Source: Saccoglossus kowalevskii | Taxonomy: Eukaryota; Hemichordata; Enteropneusta; Harrimaniidae | Direction of reading: 5' to 3' | NCBI RefSeq assembly: GCF_000003605.2 | Contig: NW_003149765.1 | Span: 504,688-568,687, forward strand | Length of the DNA: 64,000 nucleotides | Shown: piece by piece, positions 25,364 through 38,000 of the stretch | How positions within the stretch are numbered: the first letter of the stretch is position 1 | Layout of the letters: each line of letters opens with the position of its first letter | The notes under the pieces: model-generated | Databases searched by the model: none | What the model was told of the DNA's origin: nothing | Seen by the model: only the letters and a program-made list of their open reading frames with translations | Translations under genes and position numbers: made by a program

Positions 25364-25995
25364 GAATCGACACTGAATGTATAATCATCTTTTCGTTCAA
25401 TGCATATTCTTACTGATTAATTTCATGCCTAAATAAACAGAGTTTCTTGTGAAACACATAAACAAACAATGCTATAGAACGATTGCTATTGGTTATAATA
25501 ATTAAACTACGAAGTTACACAAATTATTGCCTCGTGTCCATTTTTCTAAGTGATGCTATTTTGGCAACGTTCTGGTTACCATGGTAACAGTTTAAAACAT
25601 AATATGCATACTACTAACCGCTTTTGCCAATCGCTAACTTTATTTCACTCAAAATCGTTACAGTTTAGACAACATCAGAACTAATATACTAGTAATTAAA
25701 AAGTTGTAATGATTAGTAAGAGTGATTAATTAATTACACGGCGCCATAGAGAATGTATCATTTCAGTGACATGTTATTATTGCATGTTAATATCATTTAA
25801 ATAGCATCACTTCCCAGTTTCTGATTGTTTTAAGCGTCGTGATTACCATTCCCTGGTTTCTCCTTGCAGCACAAATTAAAAATTATTCTATGTTTCAATG
25901 TAGCTGTGTAAATGTATGTATCACATTTACATTCAATACAAACTTGTTCCAATCCAGGTAGTCGGATAAAATCTGCTCGCACTCGAAACATTGTA
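24436..25995 (+). repeat. Segmental duplication, unit B
   Basis: Partner of 19855-21410. Differences between units are scattered single bases and short indels, with introns and flanks as similar as exons, so the duplication is recent. Confidence 0.92.
25432..25437 (+). terminator. Polyadenylation signal of copy B
   Basis: AATAAA 69 bases after the stop codon, in CCTAAATAAACAGAG. Confidence 0.65.
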
Positions 25996-26690
25996 TTGTT
26001 TGCCATAAATGTTGTTCCTAAGCCAAAATCAAAATAGATTTTTTTACAAGCTGAAATATCCAGCTTTGTGATTACATCTAACAAGCCGTCATCGTCTATC
26101 AGCTAGGGTGAAAATCGCATTTTTAAAATGTCTATTTTTAACGTGAATTACTTCATAACCATATTGGCTAAGATTATTGAATTTTATTGGTCGCCTCCTA
26201 CGCTTCAACATCCGTATTGATTTGTTTAGTATGCACGTAACCGATTTCATTTAGCGGGGTATCAGAAAACGGTGAATCAGGTTAACCTGACAACGTTGTC
26301 AGACCCCAGCATCTTTGTCCATCCAAGACAAATTTTAAAACGCCATTGTTTAATTTAAAAAGGCCGAATCCAATAGCATTCATGTTTGCGCTTGTTGTAT
26401 GCTGATATATTTCAGCTAAACCTTGGGGGAAATAACACCGAATATACGGCATGGTAAATACTATGTTGAATGAAAGTAAACATGTACTGCGTGCGTGATT
26501 GGGACCGACGATAACCAAATCGCTAGGTTCATACCACAGTACGTCTTCCGCTTGGCCACCGTTTACGTTAGTATAAGGTACTTACCCGAGATAATTTCTT
26601 CAAACCAGTACACAGTACCTCGATCGTTCATCGAATACGTTAGCCCGCCCTCAACGAACGCTCCTAACTTCAATGTGCCCATTGTACTAG
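25830..26690 (-). CDS. Unrecognised coding-like segments, convergent with copy B
   Basis: Three minus-strand stretches read like protein. The first starts with an ATG near 26681 (GTLKLGAFVEGG... to ...WFEEIISG) and meets a GTAAGT near 26585. The second runs from about 26560 to 26283 (DVLWYEPSDLVIVGPN, then VLDGQRCWG) and ends at CAG|GTTAAC. The third is preceded by a TTTCAG acceptor near 26050 and runs to a TAA at about 25830 (FDFGLGTTFMANN, FIRLPGLEQVC, CKCDTYIYTATLKH). The distance between the first two is too short for an ordinary intron, so the model is not settled; this may be a decaying gene. I do not recognise the family. The tail of the third segment is present in duplication unit A, still open. 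Confidence 0.4.
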
Positions 26691-26796
26691 AGGGCGTGAA
26701 CTCGTGAAGTGTAGTAATTGAAGGAGGAAGCTTTTTGAACAAAATGTTCCAATCGTAATGCTCTAACTACAAATACACTAGATATAGTTTTGTACT

Positions 26797-27607
26797 NNNN
26801 NNNNNNNNNNNNNNNNNNNNNNNNNNNNNNNNNNNNNNNNNNNNNNNNNNNNNNNNNNNNNNNNNNNNNNNNNNNNNNNNNNNNNNNNNNNNNNNNNNNN
26901 NNNNNNNNNNNNNNNNNNNNNNNNNNNNNNNNNNNNNNNNNNNNNNNNNNNNNNNNNNNNNNNNNNNNNNNNNNNNNNNNNNNNNNNNNNNNNNNNNNNN
27001 NNNNNNNNNNNNNNNNNNNNNNNNNNNNNNNNNNNNNNNNNNNNNNNNNNNNNNNNNNNNNNNNNNNNNNNNNNNNNNNNNNNNNNNNNNNNNNNNNNNN
27101 NNNNNNNNNNNNNNNNNNNNNNNNNNNNNNNNNNNNNNNNNNNNNNNNNNNNNNNNNNNNNNNNNNNNNNNNNNNNNNNNNNNNNNNNNNNNNNNNNNNN
27201 NNNNNNNNNNNNNNNNNNNNNNNNNNNNNNNNNNNNNNNNNNNNNNNNNNNNNNNNNNNNNNNNNNNNNNNNNNNNNNNNNNNNNNNNNNNNNNNNNNNN
27301 NNNNNNNNNNNNNNNNNNNNNNNNNNNNNNNNNNNNNNNNNNNNNNNNNNNNNNNNNNNNNNNNNNNNNNNNNNNNNNNNNNNNNNNNNNNNNNNNNNNN
27401 NNNNNNNNNNNNNNNNNNNNNNNNNNNNNNNNNNNNNNNNNNNNNNNNNNNNNNNNNNNNNNNNNNNNNNNNNNNNNNNNNNNNNNNNNNNNNNNNNNNN
27501 NNNNNNNNNNNNNNNNNNNNNNNNNNNNNNNNNNNNNNNNNNNNNNNNNNNNNNNNNNNNNNNNNNNNNNNNNNNNNNNNNNNNNNNNNNNNNNNNNNNN
27601 NNNNNNN
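26797..27607. other. Assembly gap (N run, 811 bases)
   Basis: Continuous N directly upstream of the RecQ-like fragment, so any 5' part of that gene is hidden. Confidence 0.99.
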
Positions 27608-27965
27608 GACCGGAAGCGGCGAATCGATTGCATTTGAAGTTGCTTCGTTCTGTTTAGATGAAAAATAGTTTGGCATTGTCGAATCAGATAACTTGGAAAC
27701 CACACTTGTGAGCTCTCCTTTGGTTGCGTTGATGCAAGAGCAAGTATCAAAGCTGCAGAAACTTGGACTAAAGGCGTGTTATTTTCATGCAAAAACGAAC
27801 ATTATACCAGCCGACGTTCAGCAAGGTAACTTCAACAGTCCGGAAACCATTCTAGCTCACAGAAAACTGACCTTTAACGCTACCCACGATGTTTACCTCA
27901 TTATGCAGCGCGCACGCCTTTTCTGTATCCGTTCAGTGATGTCACTGCATATCATGAATAAATAA
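27608..27965 (+). pseudogene. RecQ-like DNA helicase remnant
   Basis: One frame reads TGSGESIAFEVASF, a Walker A region in which the usual Lys is Glu, then an in-frame stop. In the same frame follow VSSPLVALMQEQVSKLQ and KLGLKACYF, which is motif Ia and its context in RecQ helicases (consensus VVSPLxALMxDQV). A PET-like motif follows (FNSPETIL). After that the similarity is lost and the frame ends at 27965. RecQ proteins unwind DNA in repair and recombination. The altered Walker A, the stop and the lack of later motifs indicate a non-functional copy. The 5' side is in the gap. Such fragments are common in invertebrate genomes, sometimes linked to transposons. Confidence 0.7.
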
Positions 27966-29395
27966 TAGCAATAGATTAGCTGCAGTCTGTGGTGGTTTCG
28001 CGTTCACCCCACCTTTCGCAAAACTATTTTTTCCATTTTTTGTTTAAAAATCACCTTAGCTGGGCCAGGCTATTGGAAGCCAACTCAGTCGGCTAAGAAT
28101 AAAGGTGTCTATCTGTGATTAGGTCACGTGTAATAGCTCTCTAGTATAATTGTTATCCTGTCAAGCAAGTCAAAGTCTCCACTCTCTACGTTTCTTTCGT
28201 AGTGCATAACTGAACTGTTTTATACTTGATACACCATAATATAGTTGATTTGTAGAACTTTTGCACGGAGTGAGCTCACATTGTACTAACTTCACATGTC
28301 TGAGAAAATAACCAAACATTCAAAACCACTAACTGTACATGGCTTTGAAGTCGCTCGCTCTTTGCAAGAAACCAAGAATAAACATTAATTACATTAATCT
28401 TGGTGGTTATTAGCTAGTCCTATTGTTAAAACAAATTATGCGGAAAATTACGCTGAAAATGACTGTGACATGGAGAGATGAGATTTAGTTTTCTATCCCG
28501 TCTATAAATGTGGATCAGGCTCTGCTCTGGACTGGCTAAACCGTACTCCGCTTCTAATCTCGGCATTGGAACAAGCATTTAACATTTTGCCATGCCAATC
28601 ACACTGCTCCGCATCATAACGTCACTTTCCACCAATTGCACGGCTTTGTCATCGTGATTGATAGGCGACGTTGTATTTGCTGCCTCAGTAAAGGATTACC
28701 AATTTTTCGACACTAGGCGGCGCGACTTGCAATTTGTGGAAAGATAACACAATACAATTATTATCCCACTCTCCGTAGATGCAAAGTCATCGGTTGGGTA
28801 AATCCGGCATATTTATACACATAGAGCCATAGACCCGAAATTAAAAGAACTTCAGCGTTAAAATTTATGTTATTCACACCAAACATTGAATAGCATTTCA
28901 GCCGAATTAACAGCGGCGATATTGAGGTAATTGGGAAAGCATGGACCCTGCTGTGTAGGTTTCGTACCTGTAATTGGAATTGTGTTCCTGTATGTTTAAA
29001 TACAATTTGGGGGGTAGGAATAATATGTACTTTTTATTTGTTTTCGTTTTTTTTGTTTTGTATTTGCCCAAAATAACCGAAGTTGAAATGTTGAAAGCAA
29101 CGATAGTTTGAAATATGATAATTTTCTTGGCCCATGTGTTCTATATTCCTTGATTTTTTTGTGATGTGTTAATATATGGCCATTGCTATTGTAACACACC
29201 TTGGCTTTGCGCCTGATCTAATGTAGAAGTTGATAATTTTGAATATCGATCTAGTTATTCAATATGGCGCCTGGAATTCTTGGACATAGTACAAGTGTAT
29301 GTCTACATTTTTGGCGTTTTTTTTTTTTTCTAGCGGTGTACTTATCTTTTAATACTTGTTGCTGCGCTCTTGCGATATCACGGGCACTCGAGCTT
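27966..29395. other. Spacer, no gene recognised
   Basis: Somewhat less AT-rich than surrounding DNA, with scattered CpG-containing stretches, but no frame with family features on either strand and no RNA gene recognised. Confidence 0.4.
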
Positions 29396-30450
29396 ATGTT
29401 ACAACTCGTACCGTTGGGGGCAGTATATATGCACAACTCGCTCTGTAATACATTTTTTAATAGTGGTGTGAAACCTGTAAATCAAACGCTAGTCGGTATA
29501 TTCCCTACTTGTGGGTCACATGGGTGACAGGTGCGGGCTTGAAACATGTCTCCAATCTATATGGTATTCTTTTCTTAGCTGTGAAATCTAGGTCGGTTGC
29601 TAGCAAAACAACTATTTGTTTCCATGATGCATGTATCCGTTACTATGGCAACAACATCAACACCGGTAGCCGGTCGTGAGCAGAAACCATTGTTACGTTT
29701 GGCCAGAATACGGTACCCGTGATACAAATATAGAAGTTTCCGAGTTTATGGAATGCATGCCTTGGAGCTAACTGTGATAGAGCCAGGTGTGAGCAGCTAT
29801 GACGTCATCATTGAAGTTACTTAATACTAGTATATGTTTCAAATAGGAGTGGGTAATATGTGAGCGGCTGGTGCTTTTTAGACAGTTTAATTGTATTGGA
29901 AGGTAAAAAATTATTATTTTTTGTCAAATATTAAATAGTGCTTTGGATGTCACGAACTTAACCGGCCATCATCTTTAGTAGTCGACACTCAGCTTTGACT
30001 GGCGAATATTATGGCCACATTTGTTTTACTGGCTTTTCGATCAGTTCCAAATGGTGTCATTATCTGTTTGAAAATGGAGTTCTTGTTGAAAGTGACAGTT
30101 TGGGAAACTGAGTGTCACTGATTTCTTCACTGGCATTGTGGCAAGTCGCGTGCTATTCGAGTGACAACTTGAAGGTACTCCCAAATTCGCACCCACAAGT
30201 GAATACATTTCGAACAGTGATTTTGACCTTTTCATAGAATCTCTAGCAAACAACGGATAGGATTCGAACTCTGAACCTAAAGTTCATACCATAATTCCAC
30301 TGTAAAATATTTGTTCCTCGCTCTCGATAGGTTTGTTTCACAAAAACGACAGCCGACCCGTCAGTTTTCAAATAGTGAATTCTCAACGCAAGCCATGACT
30401 TGTTCATAGATCGAACAGAAAACTTTCATAAAGATTTGACGAAAGAGAAG
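29396..30450 (+). repeat. Tandem 1-kb repeat, copy 1
   Basis: Starts near ATGTTACAACTCGTACCGTTGG. Shared landmarks are AAACGCTAGTCGGTATATTCC, GGGTCACATGGGTGACAGG, GATGCATGTATCCGTTACTA, GAGCAGCTATGACGTCAT, TAGTCGACACTCAGCTTTG, GAACTCTGAACC and AAGATTTGACGAAA. Directly abuts copy 2. Short open frames inside it are not conserved between copies. Confidence 0.85.
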
Positions 30451-31778
30451 AGACGTTACAAGTTTTACCGTTTGGCACAATGTATACGCGTTCGCTAGAT
30501 TACATTCTTTAATGGTGGCGTGATACCTGTAAATTAAACGCTAGTCTGTATATTCCCTCCTCGTGAGTCGCATGGGTGACAGGTATGGGCTGGAAACTTT
30601 TTTTCAAATCTTTATGTTATGTTTTTGCTAGCTCTGAAATCTGGATCGATTGCTAGCAAACACCTATTTGTCTGTATGATGATTGTATCCGTTACTATGG
30701 CAACGATATCAACACCAGAAACTCTTGTTACATCTGGCCAGAATGGGGTACCCGTGATACAACACTGAAAGATTCCGAGTTGGTGGAATTTATGCCTCAG
30801 AACTAACGATGATAGGGCCAGGTGTGAGCAGTTATGACGTCATGATTGATTAAATTATTGAAATTGAGTATATGTTTCAAGTACGAGCAATAATTTGTCA
30901 TGGTGTGTTATGCTTCTTCGACAGTTTAATTGCATTGAAGTGTTATAAGGGGGATTTGTCATCTAAATGAACGAGTTTTGGTATAACCACAAAATAAATA
31001 TTTTTGTCAAATACTAAATAGTGCTTTAGTTGGAAAGTTGGAACAAAAGCGCCTCTTTCAAGACATTATATGTATATATTTGAGTTATTAACTCAGATCT
31101 CCGATCCCAAGCATAATTGAATCGTGATATCTGGTCAATGTCAATGTCATGAACCAACCACCATCGTTTCAAATTAGTCGACACTCAGCTTTGTTTGATG
31201 AATGGTAATGAGTCTTGCAGATTCACCCAACTTGAAGGTACTCCCAAATTTGTACCACAAATGAACAGTGATTTTGACCATCTCGCAGAATCTGTAGCAC
31301 ACACAAGTATATGATTTAAACTCTGAACCTACAGTTCATACCATACCTCCTTTATGTAACATTTGCTTCCCGTTTTCGATATTTTTGTTTCAGACTGAAA
31401 ACCGCCAGCCTACCCGTCAGTTTTAAAATGGGGAATCCTTAACACAGGGGGATAGTGGTAATTTCTATTTTTATTAGCATTTTCAAGATATTATCTGACA
31501 GTAAATGTGTTAAAATAGCGGGGGTATACAGCTATGACTTATTCATAGACTGAACAGAAACTTTCTATAAAGATTTGACGAAATACAAAAGGCGGATTTT
31601 GAGCGGTAAACCTATCTGATTTATTCATTTGATAAGAACATTAGTATCAGCAGTGCTTTAAGGTAGGTCAGCTGCTAAATCCGATTTCCGATTCATGAAA
31701 GTTAGTTGAATTGCAGAATGTAGAAACTAACGGAAACCATCATCCCAATCCACTCTTATCGTTTTTATCTGAAGTTGA
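30451..31778 (+). repeat. Tandem 1.3-kb repeat, copy 2
   Basis: Repeats the landmarks of copy 1 in the same order, starting at ACGTTACAAGTTTTACCG. It has an extra 3' part (GGCGGATTTTGAGCGGTAAA, AACGGAAACCATCATCCC) that is shared only with copy 3. Confidence 0.85.
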
Positions 31779-32381
31779 GGGGTAATGCCTTTTGTTGTTG
31801 TTCTGAGTAAAATTTATATAATTTCGTAAAAAAAATGTATGTGTGTCCGTGTTCAAGTTTTTTTTGTAACCGATGAGTCGCGCATACATTCGTTTATGTT
31901 GGGCATCGGGCAACTGGGTATGCCCACGCCACACACACACCTGTATCACGAAGTTTTTGTTTTGTTTTTTGCTCTTTTTTCGTCACGTTGCATAACGTCA
32001 TTATTGCCGAGCCGACAAGACACATTATCATGGCAAACGTTGTACTGTGCGATAACCATATTGTGTTGGTCATTTAAATAAACCGCAATTATTTATGACG
32101 ATGCGCTGTTTCGCGCAAGCAGGGAACTAAATAAGGAGCTCTATGATGCAAGTAAAAAAAACTGTTTTCAAAAGATTGCGTTGGCCCCATGAGCATTGAA
32201 CAACGCGATTCAATAAATCCTCTCAAATCGGATAATAGCGTAATGCATGATGTTACCTTACGGAATTAATACCTTCGATTGAAATGATAACAGCTGTATA
32301 CCAAGTAAACAGCTGGGCATGCCATGCAAATTACATTTCTGATGACACACTAGTGCAATCCCTGGGATTTCGGTGCCGCGC
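31779..32381. other. Spacer inserted between tandem copies 2 and 3
   Basis: Not present between copies 1 and 2. Includes a CACACACAC run near 31932. No gene or recognised element. Confidence 0.4.
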
Positions 32382-33990
32382 TTTAAGTTAAAACTTGTAT
32401 CGTTGGGACAGTATACTATGTACTACACGCTCAAGAATGAATTCGTCAATGGAGACGTGATAACTGTAAATCAAACGCTAGTCGGTATATTCCCTACCCG
32501 TGGGTCACATAGGTGACAGGTGCGGGCTTGAAACATGTCTCCAATCTATATGGTTTTTTTTTTTTCTTAGCTGAGAAATCTGGGGCGGTTGCTAGCAAAA
32601 CAACTACATGTCTCCATGATGCATGTATCCGTTGTTATGACAACAACTTCACCGGTAGCCGGTCGTCAGCAGGAACCATCTGGACAGAATGGGGTTCCCG
32701 CGATATACATATGGAAGATTCCGAGTTGATGGAATGTATGCCTCGGAACTAGCTATGATATGGCCAGGTGTGTGTAGCTATGACGTCATGATTGATGAAA
32801 TTATTGAGCACTGGTATATTTTTCAAATACGAGTGATTCCAGGTCAATGTCTTGAGCCAGCGACCATCGATTCAAATTAGTCGACACTCACCTTTTCTTG
32901 ATGAATGGCGAGTATGAAAGCCACATAAGTTTTCTGGCTATCGGCCTCTAATGGTATCAAAATATTACAAGCATATATCCTGCTCTGACCTCCCACACTG
33001 AGCGTCATTAAAGTTATTATTCTTAGACAAACTTATATATGATGTAACTGACCTTCCACTGAAAAACAAACACAGTATCCTAACTCTATTGTTTGAAATG
33101 GGCAGATACCATAAAATTAACATTACTGAAAGAAGCTGTCCTGTATGCGATACTAATGATATTGAAGATGAAGATCACTTTTTGTTAAAATGTCAGTTAT
33201 ACAAACGAGAAAAAACAGATCCTTCTCAACACAATTAGACAGTTTTCTGAGGGCAACACTGATACAAGCTTTATCAACATACTAGTCTAAACGAATACTG
33301 TCATGCTGAAATGTCTAGCAAAATACATATACGAATGTTTCAACCTAGGAGAAAGGAAATTAAAAAAACTGCTGCCTCACATATATCTAAATAAGTAATC
33401 CCACTTTCGGGCAAGTTTTTTTTTTCAGTTTTGTTTAGTTCAGTTTTTTCTACTAGTATATCTTCTTTTTTTCTGAATATTTCTAACATGGAATAACAAC
33501 CATGCTTTATTGTACTTAGATTTATGTCCATTTTTAGGATATGACTTCAATAAAGACTATTATTATTATAAATTATCATAATATGATGTTTTTGTTCAAC
33601 AAAAACTGCCAGCCCCCCCCCCCCCCGTTAGTTTTCCGTACTTTCAAGATATTAGTTGATAGTTAATGTGTTTACGAATTTAATAGCGGGAGTATTTTAA
33701 CTTCAACTAAAACTATGACTTATTCCTGGACTGAACAAATACCTTCTATAAAGATTTGACGAAATACTAAAAGGTGGATTTTGAGCGGTAAACCTATCTG
33801 ATTTATTCATTCTATAAGAACATTAGTATCAGCAGTGCTTTAAGGTAGGTAAGTGACAGGTTAGCTGCTAAATCCGATTTCCCACAATCAATTATAATCG
33901 TGAAAGTTGGTTGAATTGCAGAATTTCGAAACTAACGGAAACCATCATCCCATCCCGCGCCTAACTCGTCGTTTTTATCTGAAGTTGAGG
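32382..33990 (+). repeat. Tandem repeat copy 3, split by a LINE tail
   Basis: Starts at AAGTTAAAACTTGTATCGTTGG and follows copy 1 to about 32960. It resumes near 33583 with the part equivalent to 31390-31770 in copy 2 and ends at about 33990. The interruption is a LINE fragment. A C-homopolymer lies at 33613-33626. Confidence 0.85.
32960..33582 (+). mobile_element. 3' end of a non-LTR retrotransposon (LINE) inside tandem copy 3
   Basis: Reads ITERSCPVCDTNDIEDEDHFLLKC, quoted here as its Cys-pair and IEDEDHFLLKC parts: the CCHC-like knuckle at the C-terminus of LINE ORF2 proteins. Downstream, a frame reading KYIYECFNLGERK fits the last residues of such ORFs, with an in-frame stop between the two. 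The element ends with AATAAAGACTATTATTATTA, a simple 3' tail typical of LINEs. Strongly 5'-truncated and dead. Clade (CR1, Jockey or I-like) cannot be fixed. Confidence 0.8.
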
Positions 33991-35095
33991 GAAAACCACA
34001 TTGAGCGTTTGTTTATCCATGTCATATACTGATGTCATTGGTTGTTGTTGGTTTTATTCGATTTAAATTAAAATCAGCTTAAAATATTTAAAACAGGTAT
34101 CAGTTTCTCAATGACAAAGAGACTGCGATTTAAGCAATATAATCCGACTTATGACGTAAATCGTTTATTGCTTTGTTTGAACTTCAAACAACAGAAATAA
34201 TACAAGCTCGATGACGATGCCGGTGGTCTGTGTCGTGGTATCGACACCGGTGCTGAACATACTGTATTCGGTTCGGGCAGCCTACGAACTAGACTCGAGT
34301 TCCAGTCTCTGCCTTCGCGTACTTACATAGATACCGTTCTTGTTTGGTATACTGCCCTCAACGTTATTTTTTTTAAATACACACTGGCAGGGACACAAAC
34401 GCGTCGAGGGGAGTCCGCGGCGAGAGACTGTAACATAATCTACCTGCGAACGCGCCTGGCCTACTCGATGGTACGTTGTGTGTCGTATTGTGATCGGGCT
34501 GTGTACTCACAAGATTGGGTGATTTCCATTATCGAACACAACACGTTACTGTAACATGACGCGATCAAATAAAGTTTCGTGCACGAACAAAACGACAATG
34601 GCGAAAAATCAATGCCTATCGATTGCTTGACGGACTCGTGTTGAACGTTTGTGTAATTAAGACAGCTTGGATACTTTTGGCAAACATTCAACAATGCTTT
34701 CTCTGGATCATCAATTTAACCTATTTATTGGCCCTCACTTTATTCTGCCTCGTTGTCATGTACCTTTGTTGTACGTACGCACCTGTATTGTTTGCACGTG
34801 AAAGTAACCAAAGCAGTAACAATCGACGAGCCGTGCATATACGGGATAAGAGGTTTAACGTGTGTGGAACGCGTACAACAGCCAGTCATCAAGCTGACGT
34901 CTAAGTGATGAGATTCTATCATCAAGCCCACGCAGACGGCATGGTGAAGCCAGCAACACGATGGTATGCTGTCATTAATCTGCACGAATTATAGGGCACT
35001 TGACGGACCTGAAAAAATCGCCCGAAAATAAAGACTTTGAAGTGGAGGTTGGAAAATTTATGAAGTGAATAGAACTTTATCATAGACGCAAAATC
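33991..35095. other. Upstream region of the CNBD2-like gene
   Basis: Contains the likely promoter and 5' UTR of the gene starting at 35096. GC- and CpG-richer patches lie at 34200-34450. No TATA box stands out. An open frame from 34623 has no ATG at its start and is not supported. Confidence 0.4.
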
Positions 35096-38000
35096 ATGAC
35101 AGAGGTCGCCGATAAGCAAATACAGCTACGGTCCCTGGACAGGCTGGCACGGAGACGTAGGCGACTGAGAGACGTAGTGTTCAACAAGAAAACCATGGAT
35201 CCACAAATGTTGGAAGAGAAGCGGCGGCAACGGATCCAGGAGACGTTGAATAGGATGAATAACAACGAGACAATCGTTAAAAATCCCATGATGGCTCACT
35301 CGAGATACCTTATGCCTACTGTGGGAGACCACGTAAGAAGCAACGGTACGCATGTATTGTTGCCGACATTGACGCCTTATCGACAGACCACTGACTGCAT
35401 GCTATCGAACGATAAAGAAACCGACACTGACGCGAAACGTTTATCTTCTAAGGCAAGTTCACCTTATCTATCTATTTATATTGGCTACATCTTTTGGGTG
35501 GAACAACACCATTTAAACTCAGTCAAATAAAACCGACGTACTCATCCACGAAAGACATCAACGTAATGTACGAATATGAATAAACCATTTGATATTTAAA
35601 GTGAGGGGTCGACATTTAAAACGTATCATTACCGATAATCGTTAATACCGTAGATAGAGCGCTTAAAAATAACGAGAATTGCGGCGGCTATTGGCATTAC
35701 CACCTTTAGATATCTCATCATTTATCGATCGCAGTCTGTCGCAGTGTGTTAGTATGTAGTTTAGATAATAATAAACGTGTCGTTAACTCTGTTATCACAT
35801 CAACAAGCTATATACACAGAGTTTCCATAGAAACAGATTAACTAACCCCTTCCGGATTAGTTTATTAAATAACAATATATTTTCAATAAACCTGCTGATA
35901 ACGTGTAGTACGTGCTTGGTGTATAACTTAACAATATCATTCATTTAACTTTGTGGTTTCCGCTTGTGCGAATTAAAATTGCCATTTAATATGCCATGAT
36001 GTCGCTTTGTAAGCTTTATATTTTTTTACTGCTCCATAACATAAATACGAACACATTTACGGAACTGTTTTTGTTGTTACTGAGATCTATTCAGACCGCT
36101 TCAACAGGTGGTTGTTTAAATAAACTCACCGTTCTTTATACTCAGGACCAAACGCAGACATGAGTCCTTGGCTGTGCCACTCATTTTCCGTGAAATGCTA
36201 AAACGTTTCTGACATTGATTGTATGTGGCCCATTATTTGACGGAGATGGCCACATGCAATACGTCGTTGTCCAGTAGTCCAGAGAACTGAAATTTCACAA
36301 TAACACAACAAATATACTACATGTATAAACGTTCAGCTATAATGAAATGATTATTATGTCACATGGTTTTCCGATCACAAGTTTAATTAAAAAAATATAG
36401 TTCAAATTATGTCATTCCAAATTGGGTGAATAACAGAGAATGCGTCATCAACAGTTCATTCGAGTCATAATGAACACAGGCATATGTAACACGGGACAAT
36501 AGATTTCCCAGCGTTTCCCGATATCTCAAACGTAACATTAACATTCGCCCGTCAACTCACGTGAACAGGAATGTATAACTATAACAGCAGTTATAACTAA
36601 GCTAGATACGAACGAGGGTGGACAAAATGGCATAATTGATGACGTACTCAAGCAGACATACCACGTGATACTGACGGCGACGTCTAGTTAATTGAAATAC
36701 GTATACATTCGTCCATGTGCCACTATTACATTTAAAACATTCACCAAGCTGTGCTATTTTCGTATAACTATAACTATATACCTTAAAACTCTCTAAGTTA
36801 TATAGCATAATAATGAAAATGTTTGAATTGTTTGTGCTTTGTTTTGTGTTCTATATGTTTGTTTGTTTGGTTTGTTGATTGATTGATTAATGATAATTAT
36901 TCCCAACTCTCCACGCTCGGATTATTATTCATTATTATGAAGTCGTTTTTAAATAAATATCATCATTATACTGTTAATATCATAAATACGATTGTGACAA
37001 TTGTTGTAATTGTAATGGTGGCATACCTTGGTTCATCGTATATATTTTAAGCTCAAATTACAAAACTCGCCGTTAAGATGAAAATTAGAGATTCAATTAC
37101 TTGAACGAACTTCTCTGTGCTATTCAATTTTCGATCCACCTCGATATTTGTTTTTTTTTTTTTAATATAGGAATATAATTACTCCCTTTCGTTGAAGTCA
37201 GACTTCGATTACTGCGAAAAATAACACATTTAATGAGAGTTTGCTTTTAAATTTAATAGAAATAAATAGAAATAAATCTCTCAAATCATCTTATATCGAG
37301 TTTCGATAAATATAACTACAAAGAAAATGTAATCACAAAAAATGTCTAATTCTTTCGAATTGTGCATATGTTGGAGATGTATTCCTTTAAAGCGCGATCG
37401 CGGACACCACCCATCACTGACATGATAATGTTAAAATAATGAAATTCGGTAATAAGTCGCCGTGCACACTTTTCACCTTAAGCGCCAATATTCATTACTA
37501 GTCACGACATACTTTCAGTTTGTTAAAGAAAATACGTTGTTCTCACTTTAAAACAGAGCCTGGTTTTATAATGATATAAAGTAAATTCGCCGACATTTCA
37601 ATAAATTGTGCTTATTTTGTTTTTATTACTTTTCTAAATCAGATTCTCAATAAGTTCCGCTTGGCTGCGCTGTGTATGATTATATCTTACCGTCTTGTCA
37701 AGAAATATGCTCTACGGTAAGTCGATGTGTATGTATATCATGATACCCACCTAGCATGGGCGGCGAAAATCTTAGCACTTCACTAGGATTTTACACGATT
37801 TTTAGTAGGTAGTCTGCATTCAAGAAGTTGTTAACACAGTAAACACGAAGTAAAATCTCAAAACAAAATAAAAAAAATGACCTTTGCCCTGTAATTGTAA
37901 CTTGATTATTCACTCATCACTATAAGTTGACGGCCCTTGAACACGCACTGATAACCAAATTATGGGTGTGACAATACACGAGAGATTATTGGTTGTTTGT

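Noticed and set aside
26687-27792. Open frames of about 300 codons across the second gap
   Set aside because: Open only because N codons cannot be stops.
29264-29527. 87-codon frame with a hydrophobic, Cys-rich start
   Set aside because: Its second half lies in tandem copy 1 and the frame is not kept in copies 2 and 3.
34623-34904. 93-codon frame with a hydrophobic segment before the CNBD2-like gene
   Set aside because: Begins at TTG, not ATG, has no recognised domain and lies in the presumed promoter or 5' UTR.
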